Assembly (NCBI RefSeq): GCF_042682045.1
Contig: NZ_JBHUGS010000003.1
Coordinates: 310,001 to 374,000 of the forward strand
Direction of reading: 5' to 3'
From: Sphingomonas_R arantia
Lineage (GTDB): Bacteria; Pseudomonadota; Alphaproteobacteria; Sphingomonadales; Sphingomonadaceae
Length of the DNA stretch: 64,000 bases
Shown: one piece after another, positions 16,889 to 25,370 of the stretch
How positions within the stretch are numbered: the stretch's first letter is position 1
Layout of the letters: the number at the start of each line of letters is the position of its first letter
Position numbers and translations under genes: made by a program
Notes under the pieces: model-generated
What the model saw: the letters and a program-made list of their open reading frames with translations, nothing else
Told to the model about the DNA's origin: nothing
The model's database searches: none

Positions 16889-17784
16889 GGATAGCTGACC
16901 GTATTCGGTACGGGCGGGATCGGGATGTACTCCGGATCGCCCGGCACGGTCGCGAACTTGCCCGCGGTCCAGTCCGCCCGCGCCTGCCGAATCCGCTCCT
17001 GCGAGGACGACACGAAATTCCACCATACATGCCGCGGCGTCGCGAACGCCCCGCCACCCGCCAGCATCACCCGCGCGCCGCTCATCGACTTCAACGTCGC
17101 GGTGATCCCCGGCCGCAGGACGATCAGCGCCATCTTGGCCAGCGGCCGTCCGTCGATCGTCGCCTCGCCCTCGACCAGGTACAGTCCGCGTTCGTCGGCG
17201 TCCGCATCGATCGGCACCTGCCCGCCCGGCTCCAGTGCGATGTCGGCATAGATGGTCGGCGCATGCGCGGTGACCGGCGACGTCTGCCCCCACAACGTCC
17301 CCATGATCACCGTAGCGCGCGCCCCGCTGTCGCCGAACACAGGCAGCGCGTCCGCCGCGACATGCTGGAACGCCGGGTCGATCTCCTCCCGCCCGTCGGG
17401 CAGCGCCAGCCAGGTCTGGATCCCGGACAGCGGCGGCCCCTTCGCACGCTCCACGATCGGCGACCGTTCCGAATGGACGATGCCGGTGCCCGCGGTCATC
17501 AGGTTCACCGCACCCACCCCGATCGTCTGCACCGTGCCCAGCGAATCGCGGTGATCGATCGCCCCGTCGAACAGGTATGTGACGGTGCTCAGCGCGATAT
17601 GCGGATGCGGCCGCACGTCGATCCCCTCGCCCTGCGGCAGGTGCGCCGGTCCCATCTGGTCGAAGAACACGAACGGCCCGACCATCGTGCGGTCCTTGTG
17701 CGGCAATGTGCGATGCACCTTGAACCCGCCCAGATCGTGCGTGACGGGCAGCAGCGTCTGCAACACCGTGTCTTCGTTCTGCAT
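16885..17784 (-). CDS. Pirin family protein
   Basis: A 299-aa bicupin of the pirin family. Metal ligands appear in the N-terminal cupin (RPHPHIALSTVTYLF, with later HSERSP). The family includes quercetin 2,3-dioxygenases and redox-sensitive regulators. The chosen start is ATG 17784 (MQNEDTVLQT), preceded by AGGAGAG; the open frame extends to 17868 without coding character. It overlaps the downstream hydrolase by 4 nt, suggesting a two-gene unit, possibly for an aromatic or oxidised substrate. Confidence 0.9.
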   Translation of the reverse strand: MQNEDTVLQTLLPVTHDLGGFKVHRTLPHKDRTMVGPFVFFDQMGPAHLPQGEGIDVRPHPHIALSTVTYLFDGAIDHRDSLGTVQTIGVGAVNLMTAGTGIVHSERSPIVERAKGPPLSGIQTWLALPDGREEIDPAFQHVAADALPVFGDSGARATVIMGTLWGQTSPVTAHAPTIYADIALEPGGQVPIDADADERGLYLVEGEATIDGRPLAKMALIVLRPGITATLKSMSGARVMLAGGGAFATPRHVWWNFVSSSQERIRQARADWTAGKFATVPGDPEYIPIPPVPNTVSYP

Positions 17785-17932
17785 CGACGCTCTCCTCTGG
17801 GTCATCAGCCTAACCCGGAACGGAACCCCGCTCCACCCCGCCGCATGAACCGCAGCTAACATCACCACTCATCGCGGGTTCAACGCGCCCGGCCGAAAGG
17901 AGCCGCATATTCCAACAGGAGCAGGACCGATC

Positions 17933-18712
17933 ATGACCATCACGCGCACGATATTGACCACCACCCTCGCCGCGCTCACGCTGGCCGCGGTCCCCGCCAC
18001 CGCCTCCGCGCAGGACCGGTTCGACTTCGGCGGCGGCCGGCGCGGCGAACGCGACATCCTGCTCCAGGGCAACGGCGTGCCGATCCTCTACCCCGAACTG
18101 CGCGCCACCAACCGCGGCCGCGCCTTCGTCCTGCGCAATTTCGACGCCAACGACGACGGCCGCATCAACCGGCGCGAGGCGGACGACGCCAACGCCGCCT
18201 TTGCGCGCATCGCCGGCGCAGACCGCCGCCGGTTCGATTGGGACTCGCGCGACGTCGTGGTCGCCGTGCCGGTCGCACCGCAGGGCGGCGGCTGGGATCG
18301 CCGCGGCATGCGCGACTACCGCATGAAGCAGACCCGCTACGGCGCCACGCTCGTGCTGCAGGACGTGCTGTTCCGTACCGGCAGCGCGGAACTGCGCCCG
18401 GGTGCCGAGGCGCGACTCCGCCCGCTCGCCGGCTATCTGCGCGCCAACCGCAACGTCCGCGTCCGGATCGACGGCCACACGGACTCGGTCGGCGGCGCCG
18501 CCGCGAACCAGCAGTTGTCGGAACGCCGCGCCAGCACGGTCCGCCAGGCGCTTGGCACGATGGGCGTCGAGCGCGATCGCTTCCGCGTCCAGGGGTTCGG
18601 CGAAACCACGCCGGTCGCGACCAACGCCACGCCGGCAGGTCGTCAGCTCAACCGCCGCGTCGAAGTGACGCTGATCGGTCAGCAGGCGCGCAGCTTCGAC
18701 TATCGCGACTGA
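17933..18712 (+). CDS. EF-hand and OmpA domain fusion protein
   Basis: A 259-aa exported protein. The signal peptide ends near ASA at residue 26. A complete calcium-type EF-hand loop occupies residues 71-82 (DANDDGRINRRE, ligands at D71, N73, D75, I78 carbonyl position and E82). The C-terminal half is an OmpA-like peptidoglycan-binding domain with VRIDGHTDSVGGAAANQQLSERRA and a closing NRRVEVTLI. It should tether to the cell wall in the periplasm or outer membrane, perhaps in a calcium-responsive way. A ribosome site (AACAGGAGCAGG) precedes the ATG. Confidence 0.85.
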   Translation: MTITRTILTTTLAALTLAAVPATASAQDRFDFGGGRRGERDILLQGNGVPILYPELRATNRGRAFVLRNFDANDDGRINRREADDANAAFARIAGADRRRFDWDSRDVVVAVPVAPQGGGWDRRGMRDYRMKQTRYGATLVLQDVLFRTGSAELRPGAEARLRPLAGYLRANRNVRVRIDGHTDSVGGAAANQQLSERRASTVRQALGTMGVERDRFRVQGFGETTPVATNATPAGRQLNRRVEVTLIGQQARSFDYRD

Positions 18713-18833
18713 TCGGGCGTTCCGGGCGGCCCGTCGATCGCTGGTTTCTTCGCGGCGGGTCGTGCAGGATCGGGGTTGGGGGGAACACCCCAACCCCGAA
18801 ACGGTTGACGCCCCGAAACCCAGGAGACCGCGC

Positions 18834-19202
18834 ATGACCCAGCCCCTCGACCTTCCCGCCGAAGACGTCGATTTCCTGATCTCTTCGCACAAGGTGGACG
18901 GCACGCCCGTCCGCACACGCGACGGTGTGGCGCTGGGCGCAGTGTCGACGTTCAAGATCGACCGCCGCACCGGCCAGGTGACCTATGTCGTGCTCCGCAT
19001 CGGCGGCCTGCTCGGTATCGGCCAGACCTTCTATCCGGTCCCGTGGTCGGCGCTGACCTACGATGCCGAAAATGTCGGCTACGTCGTGTCGATCGACAAG
19101 CGCTTGCTCGAAGGCGGGCCGAGCTTCAGCGGCAGCACCGAACCAGTGTTCGACCGCGCCTATGCCGGCCGCGTGTCGAGCTACTACGCCTCGGTCGCCT
19201 GA
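18834..19202 (+). CDS. PRC-barrel domain protein
   Basis: A 122-aa protein from ATG 18834, preceded by AGGAGA. The PRC-barrel fold is suggested by SSHKVDGTPVRTRDGVALGAVSTFKIDRRTGQVTYVVLRIGG and the following strands FYPVPWSALTYD. The family is used as a small adaptor in RNA processing, photosynthesis and stress proteins. It has no signal peptide. It follows the EF-hand/OmpA gene by about 120 nt; no joint function is evident. Confidence 0.8.
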   Translation: MTQPLDLPAEDVDFLISSHKVDGTPVRTRDGVALGAVSTFKIDRRTGQVTYVVLRIGGLLGIGQTFYPVPWSALTYDAENVGYVVSIDKRLLEGGPSFSGSTEPVFDRAYAGRVSSYYASVA

Positions 19203-19280
19203 CCGCAGTTTGTCGGGCGACGCGCGACTGTCGGAGTTTTTCGTTCCACGATACCGCCTCCCCTGTTACGCCGTTGAAAT

Positions 19281-20099
19281 ATGTTCTGGGAGGGGCGGTT
19301 GGACGACCTGAAATCCGATGCGGACGTGGCGCCTGTCGAAGACAAGCTGCCTAACCCCGTGATCGAAGCACCGGCCGCGGTGGCCGCCCCCGCGTCGCGC
19401 GGCACCGGTCGTCGCCTGCACGGCGCGATCGCGCATAAACTCGGCGTGGCCATCCTGTCCGGCGAATATGCGCCGGGCGACGTGCTGTCGGGCGAGGTGG
19501 TGTTCTCGGAAGCGCTCGGCGTCTCGCGCAGCGCGTATCGCGAGGCGGTTCAGGTGCTCAGCGCCAAGGGTCTGGTCGAAAGCCGTCCCAAGGCGGGCAC
19601 CCGCGTCCTGCCGCGCAACCGCTGGAACGTGCTCGATCCCGACGTGCTCGCCTGGGCGTTCACCGGCGAACCCGACATGCGGTTCATCCGCGGCTTGTTC
19701 GAACTGCGCGGCATCGTCGAGCCTGCCGCCGCCGCGCTCGCCGCCGAACGCCGCGAACGGTCCGACCTGAAACTCATGAAGGATGCGCTCGCCGGCATGA
19801 CGCGTCACACGCTCGCCAGCGAGGCGGGGCGCGCCGCGGACCGCGATTTCCACGACGCCGTGCTGAACGCGACCGGCAACGACTCACTCGTGGTGCTCAG
19901 CGCCAGCATCGGCGCGGCGGTCCACTGGACCACCAAGTTTAAACAGCGTTCGCAGGGCCTGCCGCGCAACCCGATCCCCGACCACCGCCGCGTCTACGAC
20001 GCCATCGCCGCCGGCAACTCGGCCGCGGCGAGCGAGGCGATGCGTGTCCTGGTCGATCAGGCGCTGGAAGACACCAAGGCCGCAATGAAACCGGCCTAG
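19281..20099 (+). CDS. FadR-type GntR transcriptional regulator (FCD)
   Basis: A 272-aa regulator with a GntR winged helix at about residues 48-112 (LHGAIAHKLGVAILSGEYAPGD, then SRSAYREAVQVLSAKGLVESRPKAGTRV) and an FCD effector domain to residue 260, where the metal-binding Asp and His residues are expected (FHDAVLNATGN, DHRRVYDAI). FCD regulators of this kind respond to sugar acids such as galactonate, gluconate or glucuronate. It sits beside a FucP-like transporter, an epimerase and an IlvD/Edd dehydratase, so it probably controls them. A matching TNGTNNNACNA operator is seen at 21696. Confidence 0.88.
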   Translation: MFWEGRLDDLKSDADVAPVEDKLPNPVIEAPAAVAAPASRGTGRRLHGAIAHKLGVAILSGEYAPGDVLSGEVVFSEALGVSRSAYREAVQVLSAKGLVESRPKAGTRVLPRNRWNVLDPDVLAWAFTGEPDMRFIRGLFELRGIVEPAAAALAAERRERSDLKLMKDALAGMTRHTLASEAGRAADRDFHDAVLNATGNDSLVVLSASIGAAVHWTTKFKQRSQGLPRNPIPDHRRVYDAIAAGNSAAASEAMRVLVDQALEDTKAAMKPA

Positions 20100-20304
20100 T
20101 TACCTACCCCGCCCATTCCGAGCGAAGTCGAGGGACCCGCCGAGCGCAGCCGAGACGCCGACACCGCCACGGGCCTAAGCTCCGTGGCACATGCGCCACG
20201 CACCAATCCGTTTGGTTCGAGCCTGTCGAGAACCCTGCGCAGTTCTCGACAGGCTCAAATCACGCCGAGCTTGCAAGGCCGCGGACCAACCGCGGCCCCC
20301 GGCA
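20100..20304. repeat. REP hairpin region between convergent genes
   Basis: An inverted pair of the GTTCGAGCCTGTCGAGAAC element lies at 20212-20233 and 20242-20257 with an 8-nt loop. A copy of the CCGAGCGAAGTCGAGG element begins near 20118. The hairpin lies between the convergent regulator and transporter genes and could act as a bidirectional transcript end. No gene is supported. Confidence 0.75.
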
Positions 20305-21627
20305 TCACGCCACCCGAGCATCCGGCAACGCATCCGTCACCCGCGACCCCACCAGCGCGTAGAACAGGATGTACGCCTCGCACGCCACGGTCAGCAGGAA
20401 CGACCATTGCAGGCCGTACGCATCGGCCAGCCAGCCCTGCACTACCACCAGCGCGCCGCCCGCGATCGCCATGATGAGCAGGCCCGACCCTTCCTCAGTT
20501 AACGGCCCCAGCCCCTTGATGCCCAGCGTGAAGATCGTCGGGAACATGATCGAATGGAACAGCCCGACCGAGATCAGCGCCCACATCGCGACATGGCCGG
20601 TCGTGAACGTCGCCACCAGCATGACGATCGCCGCACCGATGCTCGCCACCGCCAGCACCTTGGCCGCGTCGACCTTCTGCATCACGAACGCGCCGACCAG
20701 CCGGCCGATCATCATCCCGCCCCACAGCAGGAACAGATAATTCGACGCCTGCTGATGCGTCAGGTTCCCGATGTCCGGCTGCGACACGAAGTTGATGAAC
20801 AGGTTGCCCACCCCGATCTCGGCGATCAGGTAGATGAAGATCGCCGGGATGCCGAACACGAGGTTGCGGTGCGTCCACAGCGACAGGCCCTTGCGGTCCG
20901 CCTTGGCCGACCGCTGCGTCGCGGCCCCCATCGCGGGCAGCGGGAAGCGCGCGATCACGATCGCCAGCACCGCCAGCACGCCCGCCACGATCAGGTAGGG
21001 CAGCACCACCGACTGCGCATCGGCCAGCCGCTCCGCCGGCGTCAGCGCCGCCGCACCGGCCGCCGCGGTGCCCGACGTCGTCCGCCCCAGGATCAGGTAC
21101 CCGCCGAACAGCGGGGCCAGCGTCGCGCCGGCCGAATTGAACGCCTGCACCAGGTTCAGTCGCGACGATGCCGTCTCCGGACTGCCCACCACCGCGACAT
21201 AGGGGTTGGCCGCGACCTGCAGCAGCGTGATGCCGCTGGCGATCACGAACAGCGCGAACAGCGTGACTTCGTAGGACGGCATCCGCGCCGCCGGCACCAT
21301 GATCAACGCGCCGGCCGCCATCATGCCGAGCCCGACGACCATCGACCGCTGATAGCCGATCCGCTCGATCAGCTTGGCCGACGGGATCGATGCGAAGAAA
21401 TAGGCGATGAACCACACGGACTCGATCAGCGTCGTCTGGGTGTAGGACAGCTCGAACACGCTGCGCAGATGCGGCAGCAGCGTGCCGTTGATGACCGTGA
21501 TGAAGCCCCACATGAAGAACAGGCTGGCGAGCAGCGTCAACGCCGCCCGGTAACTGGTCCCCGGCGCATCGCTCGCCGCGCTGGCGACCCCGCCGCCTGC
21601 CCTGGATGTCTGGATTGGCATCGCCAT
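20305..21627 (-). CDS. FucP/GluP-like sugar MFS transporter
   Basis: A 440-aa twelve-helix MFS permease resembling the L-fucose:H+ symporter and glucose/galactose transporter group (FFMWGFITVINGTLLPHLRSVFELSYTQ; AANPYVAVVGSPETASSRLNLVQAFNSAGATLAPLFGGYLI). The ATG at 21627 has a GGAGAAGG ribosome site at suitable spacing; a GTG at 21636 would add three residues but leaves no spacing. It is divergent from the aldose 1-epimerase gene with a predicted GntR operator between them. It probably imports a hexose, pentose or deoxysugar across the inner membrane. Confidence 0.88.
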   Translation of the reverse strand: MAMPIQTSRAGGGVASAASDAPGTSYRAALTLLASLFFMWGFITVINGTLLPHLRSVFELSYTQTTLIESVWFIAYFFASIPSAKLIERIGYQRSMVVGLGMMAAGALIMVPAARMPSYEVTLFALFVIASGITLLQVAANPYVAVVGSPETASSRLNLVQAFNSAGATLAPLFGGYLILGRTTSGTAAAGAAALTPAERLADAQSVVLPYLIVAGVLAVLAIVIARFPLPAMGAATQRSAKADRKGLSLWTHRNLVFGIPAIFIYLIAEIGVGNLFINFVSQPDIGNLTHQQASNYLFLLWGGMMIGRLVGAFVMQKVDAAKVLAVASIGAAIVMLVATFTTGHVAMWALISVGLFHSIMFPTIFTLGIKGLGPLTEEGSGLLIMAIAGGALVVVQGWLADAYGLQWSFLLTVACEAYILFYALVGSRVTDALPDARVA

Positions 21628-21695
21628 GCTGTTCACCTTCTCCGTCCCGGGTGCCTACGTCGTGCTCGCGTGCGCGCGGCTTGCCCTACTCGATG

Positions 21696-21706
21696 TTGTC
21701 CGACTA
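21696..21706. promoter_or_regulatory. Predicted FadR-family operator TTGTCCGACTA
   Basis: The 11-mer fits the FadR-subfamily consensus TNGTNNNACNA at every fixed position. It lies between the divergent transporter and epimerase genes and overlaps an AT-rich core (tatata at 21705). The nearby FCD regulator gene is the natural candidate to bind it. Confidence 0.55.
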
Positions 21707-21761
21707 TATACCGACACAAGGCGCGTCAACGGCGCCATCGGTTCACGTTGGGGATGTCGGC

Positions 21762-22901
21762 ATGCGAACTCTGGGTCTGATCGTACATACGGCCGCGTTG
21801 CTGGCCGGCATGGCCGGAACCGCGCAGGCGACCACCATTGCTCGCGCCCCCGCCGGCACGCTGGCGGACGGCACCGCCATCGAAACCATTACGCTGACCA
21901 ATAAGGCCGGTCTCACTGCGCGTGTCCTCACTTACGGCGCGACGCTGCAAGCGGTCATCGCCCCCGATCGCAACGGCCGCATGGCCGATGTCGTGCTGGG
22001 TTATGACGATCTGAAATCCTTTGTCGACCACCCCAATTTCTTCGGCGTCACGGTCGGCCGCTTTGCCAACCGCATCGCCGGCGGCACTTTCACGCTCGAC
22101 GGCAAGCGCTACCAGCTGCCGCTGAACGACAAGACCAATTCGCTGCACGGCGGCGGCAAGGGGTTCGACAAGGTCGCCTGGCGCGTCGTGTCGATCACGC
22201 CCGGCCCGGTGGCCAAGCTCGTCCTCGCCTATACCAGCCCCGACGGCGAGTCCGGCTATCCCGGCAAGCTCGACGTCACCACCACCTATACGCTCGACGA
22301 AAGTGGCAGCCTGGGCATCGCGTTCGATGCGAAGACCACCAAGCCGACCGTCGTCAACATGACCAACCACGGCATCTTCGACCTCGGCGGCGAAGGGTCG
22401 CCGACCGGCGCGATGGGTCATCTGCTCACCATCCCGGCGCGCGCGATCACCCCCGTCGATGCCAAACTGATCCCGACCGGCGAACTGCGCCCCGTCGAAG
22501 GCACCGCGTTCGATTTCCGCGCCCCGCGCGTCATCGGCCTTTCGCTGCGCGACGGCCGCGACCAGCAACTGCGCTACGGCCAGGGCTACGATCATAATTT
22601 CGCGCTGGACAAGGGTGTTACCGCTACCCCGGGCCTCGCCGCCCGCCTGATGGATCCGGCGTCGGGCCGGGTGCTCGAGGTGCTGACCACCGAACCGGGC
22701 GTACAGTTCTACACCGGCAACTTCCTCGACGGCACGTTCGTCGGCAAATCCGGCCATCTGTACCGGATGGGCGACGGCATCGCGCTGGAACCGCAGAAAT
22801 TCCCCGATGCGCCCAACCAACCGACGTTCGTGTCCGCACGCGTCGACCCGGGCAAACCCTACCATCACCAGATGATCTACCGCTTCTCCGTACAACGCTG
22901 A
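21762..22901 (+). CDS. galM: Aldose 1-epimerase, exported
   Basis: A 379-aa aldose 1-epimerase from ATG 21762; the frame is open back to 21606 but runs through the divergent promoter region. A signal peptide (MRTLGLIVHTAALLAGMAGTAQA) places it in the periplasm. Family motifs are TYGATLQAV, VGRFANRIAGG, NSLHGGGKGFDK, the catalytic NMTNHGIFDLGG with its His, and the late TTEPGVQFYTGN containing the general base Glu. It interconverts sugar anomers before transport or oxidation. It is followed 19 nt later by the IlvD/Edd dehydratase. Confidence 0.93.
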   Translation: MRTLGLIVHTAALLAGMAGTAQATTIARAPAGTLADGTAIETITLTNKAGLTARVLTYGATLQAVIAPDRNGRMADVVLGYDDLKSFVDHPNFFGVTVGRFANRIAGGTFTLDGKRYQLPLNDKTNSLHGGGKGFDKVAWRVVSITPGPVAKLVLAYTSPDGESGYPGKLDVTTTYTLDESGSLGIAFDAKTTKPTVVNMTNHGIFDLGGEGSPTGAMGHLLTIPARAITPVDAKLIPTGELRPVEGTAFDFRAPRVIGLSLRDGRDQQLRYGQGYDHNFALDKGVTATPGLAARLMDPASGRVLEVLTTEPGVQFYTGNFLDGTFVGKSGHLYRMGDGIALEPQKFPDAPNQPTFVSARVDPGKPYHHQMIYRFSVQR

Positions 22902-22920
22902 TCCGACCGGAACCCGCATC

Positions 22921-24717
22921 ATGACCGACACCCGCTTCCCCCCGCTGCGCTCGCGCGCGTGGTTCGACAATCCCGACAATATCGACATGACGGCGCTCTA
23001 TCTCGAACGCTATCTGAACTTCGGCCTGTCGCTGGAAGAACTGCAATCGGGCAAACCGATCATCGGCATCGCGCAGACCGGGTCGGACCTCAGCCCCTGC
23101 AACCGCCACCACCTCGTGCTCGCCGAACGGCTGCGTGAGGGCATCCGCGAAATGGGCGGCATCGCGCTGGAATTCCCGGTCCACCCGATCCAGGAAACCG
23201 GCAAGCGCCCGACCGCCGGGCTCGACCGCAACCTCGCCTATCTGGCGCTGGTCGAGGTGCTCTACGGCTACCCGCTCGACGGCGTCGTGCTGACCATCGG
23301 TTGCGACAAGACGACGCCGGCCTGCCTGATGGCCGCGGCCACCGTCAACATCCCCGCCATCGCGCTGTCGGTCGGCCCGATGCTCAACGGCTGGCACAAG
23401 GGTGAGCGCACCGGCTCCGGCACGATCGTCTGGAAGGCGCGCCAGATGCTCGCCACCGGCGAGATCGACGACGCCGGTTTCATCAAGCTCGTCGCCTCCT
23501 CCGCGCCGTCGACCGGCTATTGCAACACCATGGGCACCGCCACGACGATGAACTCGCTGGCCGAGGCGCTCGGCATGCAGCTGCCCGGTTCCGCCGCGAT
23601 CCCGGCGCCCTACCGCGATCGTCAGGAGATCGCGTACCTCACCGGCAAGCGGATCGTCGACATGGTGGCCGAGGATCTGAAGCCGTCCGACATCATGACG
23701 CGCGACGCGTTCCTGAACGCGATCGTCGTCAACTCCGCGATCGGCGGCTCCACCAACGCGCCGATCCACCTCGCCGCGCTCGCGCGCCACACCGGCGTCG
23801 AACTCGATCTGAAGGACTGGCAGACGCACGGCCACAAGGTGCCGCTGATGGTCAACCTCCAGCCCGCCGGCGAATATCTCGGCGAGGATTATTACCACGC
23901 TGGCGGCGTCCCCGCCGTGGTGGGCGAGCTGATGAAGCAGGGCCTGATCCACGAGGATGCGATCACCGCCAACGGCCGCACGATCGGTGAGAATTGCCGC
24001 GATGCGACGATCGAGGACGAACGCGTCATCCGCCCGTTCGCGACGCCGCTGTTGCAGGATGCCGGCTTCGTCGTGCTGTCGGGCAATTTGTTCGACGCCG
24101 CGATCATGAAGACCAGCGTGATCGGCCCTGAATTCCGCGACCGCTATCTGTCCAACCCGAACGATCCGGAGGCGTTCGAAGGCCCCGTCGTCGTGTTCGA
24201 CGGGCCGGAGGATTACCACCACCGCATCGACGATCCGGCGCTCGGCATCACGTCCGAAACACTGCTGTTCATGCGCGGCGCCGGCCCGATCGGCTATCCG
24301 GGTGCGGCCGAGGTCGTCAACATGCGCCCGCCCGCCTATCTGATCCGCGAAGGGGTCCATGCACTCCCCTGCATCGGCGACGGGCGGCAGTCGGGCACGT
24401 CGGGCTCGCCCTCGATCCTCAACGCCTCGCCGGAGGCCGCGGCCAATGGCGGCCTCGCGCTGCTCCGCACCGGCGACCGCGTCCGGATCGACCTGAACAA
24501 GGGCACCGCCGACGTGCTGCTGTCCGACGCGGAACTGGCCGAACGCCGCACCGCGCTGATGGCCGACGGCGGCTACCGCTACCCCGCCTCGCAGACCCCG
24601 TGGCAGGAAATCCAACGCGCCACGGTCGGTCAGCTCAACACCGGCGCGATCATGGAAGGCGCCGAGAAGTATCAGCGCATCGCCCAGACCATGGGCCTGC
24701 CGCGCGACAACCACTGA
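22921..24717 (+). CDS. IlvD/Edd dehydratase, D-xylonate dehydratase-like
   Basis: A 598-aa Fe-S dehydratase. The three cluster cysteines are C60 (DLSPCNRHH), C128 (TIGCDKTTP) and C201 (TGYCNTMGT), the same positions I recall for Caulobacter D-xylonate dehydratase. The start WFDNPDNIDMTALYLERYLNFG and the end IAQTMGLPRDNH also resemble that enzyme. It removes water from an aldonic acid to give a 2-keto-3-deoxy acid. Xylonate, arabinonate, galactonate or fuconate are possible substrates. Neither the sugar dehydrogenase nor a lactonase is nearby, so the route is completed elsewhere. The gene shares a transcript with galM. Confidence 0.85.
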   Translation: MTDTRFPPLRSRAWFDNPDNIDMTALYLERYLNFGLSLEELQSGKPIIGIAQTGSDLSPCNRHHLVLAERLREGIREMGGIALEFPVHPIQETGKRPTAGLDRNLAYLALVEVLYGYPLDGVVLTIGCDKTTPACLMAAATVNIPAIALSVGPMLNGWHKGERTGSGTIVWKARQMLATGEIDDAGFIKLVASSAPSTGYCNTMGTATTMNSLAEALGMQLPGSAAIPAPYRDRQEIAYLTGKRIVDMVAEDLKPSDIMTRDAFLNAIVVNSAIGGSTNAPIHLAALARHTGVELDLKDWQTHGHKVPLMVNLQPAGEYLGEDYYHAGGVPAVVGELMKQGLIHEDAITANGRTIGENCRDATIEDERVIRPFATPLLQDAGFVVLSGNLFDAAIMKTSVIGPEFRDRYLSNPNDPEAFEGPVVVFDGPEDYHHRIDDPALGITSETLLFMRGAGPIGYPGAAEVVNMRPPAYLIREGVHALPCIGDGRQSGTSGSPSILNASPEAAANGGLALLRTGDRVRIDLNKGTADVLLSDAELAERRTALMADGGYRYPASQTPWQEIQRATVGQLNTGAIMEGAEKYQRIAQTMGLPRDNH

Positions 24718-24724
24718 GGCAAAC

Positions 24725-24747
24725 GGGGGAGGCGCGCTGCCTCCCCC
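24725..24747. terminator. Hairpin between convergent dehydratase and modC
   Basis: GGGGGAGGC (24725-24733) pairs exactly with GCCTCCCCC (24739-24747), with loop GCGCT. There is no T-run on the plus strand and the right arm touches the modC stop codon. It likely acts as a bidirectional transcript end. Confidence 0.6.
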
Positions 24748-25370
24748 TACCCCATCGCGACAAGCTGCGTGCCCAGCCGCTCCGCCTCCGCGAGATCGTG
24801 CGTCACGTACAGAATGGGCAGGCGCAAATCGTCGCGCACCCGTTCGATCACCGCGATGATCTCCCCGCGCCGCGACGCATCCAGCGACGCCAGCGGCTCG
24901 TCCATCAACAACGTCCGCGCACCCGACAGCAGCGCCCGCCCGATCGCGACACGCTGCGCCTCGCCGCCGGACAGCGACCGCGGCCAGCGGTCGAGCAGCT
25001 CGCCGATCCCAAGAAACGCCACCACCTCGTCCAGCCCGATCCAGCGATCCGCCTCCGCCGCCAGCCGCCAACCATAAAGCAGGTTCGCCCGCACGCGCAG
25101 ATGCGGAAACAGCCGCCCGTCCTGGAACACATAACCGATCCGTCGCCGCTCCGGCGCCACGTCCACCCGCGCGGCGGCATCGAACAACGTCGTGCCGCCG
25201 ACCCGCACATGCCCGGCATCGGGCGTCAGCAACCCGGCCACCATGTTCAGCACGGACGTCTTGCCCGCCCCCGACGGCCCGAACAGCACCGTCAGCCCAT
25301 CGTCCGCCTGAAACGTCAGCGCGATGTCGCGCGCCCCCAGCCGCCGGCGCAGCGCGATGTCAAAGGACAT
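24747..25370 (-). CDS. modC: Molybdate ABC transporter ATPase, short form
   Basis: A 207-aa ABC ATPase with Walker A FGPSGAGKTS, a Q-loop FQDGRLFPH typical of ModC, signature LSGGEAQRV, Walker B TLLMDEPLASLD and VTHDLAEAERL. It starts at ATG 25370, overlapping the end of modB by 11 nt. Typical ModC proteins are about 350 aa and carry a C-terminal molybdate-sensing TOBE/Mop domain. That domain is missing here, so regulation by bound molybdate at the ATPase is probably lost. Confidence 0.9.
   Translation of the reverse strand: MSFDIALRRRLGARDIALTFQADDGLTVLFGPSGAGKTSVLNMVAGLLTPDAGHVRVGGTTLFDAAARVDVAPERRRIGYVFQDGRLFPHLRVRANLLYGWRLAAEADRWIGLDEVVAFLGIGELLDRWPRSLSGGEAQRVAIGRALLSGARTLLMDEPLASLDASRRGEIIAVIERVRDDLRLPILYVTHDLAEAERLGTQLVAMG

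Noticed and set aside
22624..25071. Very long minus-strand open frame opposite the dehydratase
   Set aside because: It is a high-GC antisense shadow: Arg/Ala/Gly-rich with no domain. The plus strand carries a full IlvD/Edd enzyme with all three cluster cysteines.
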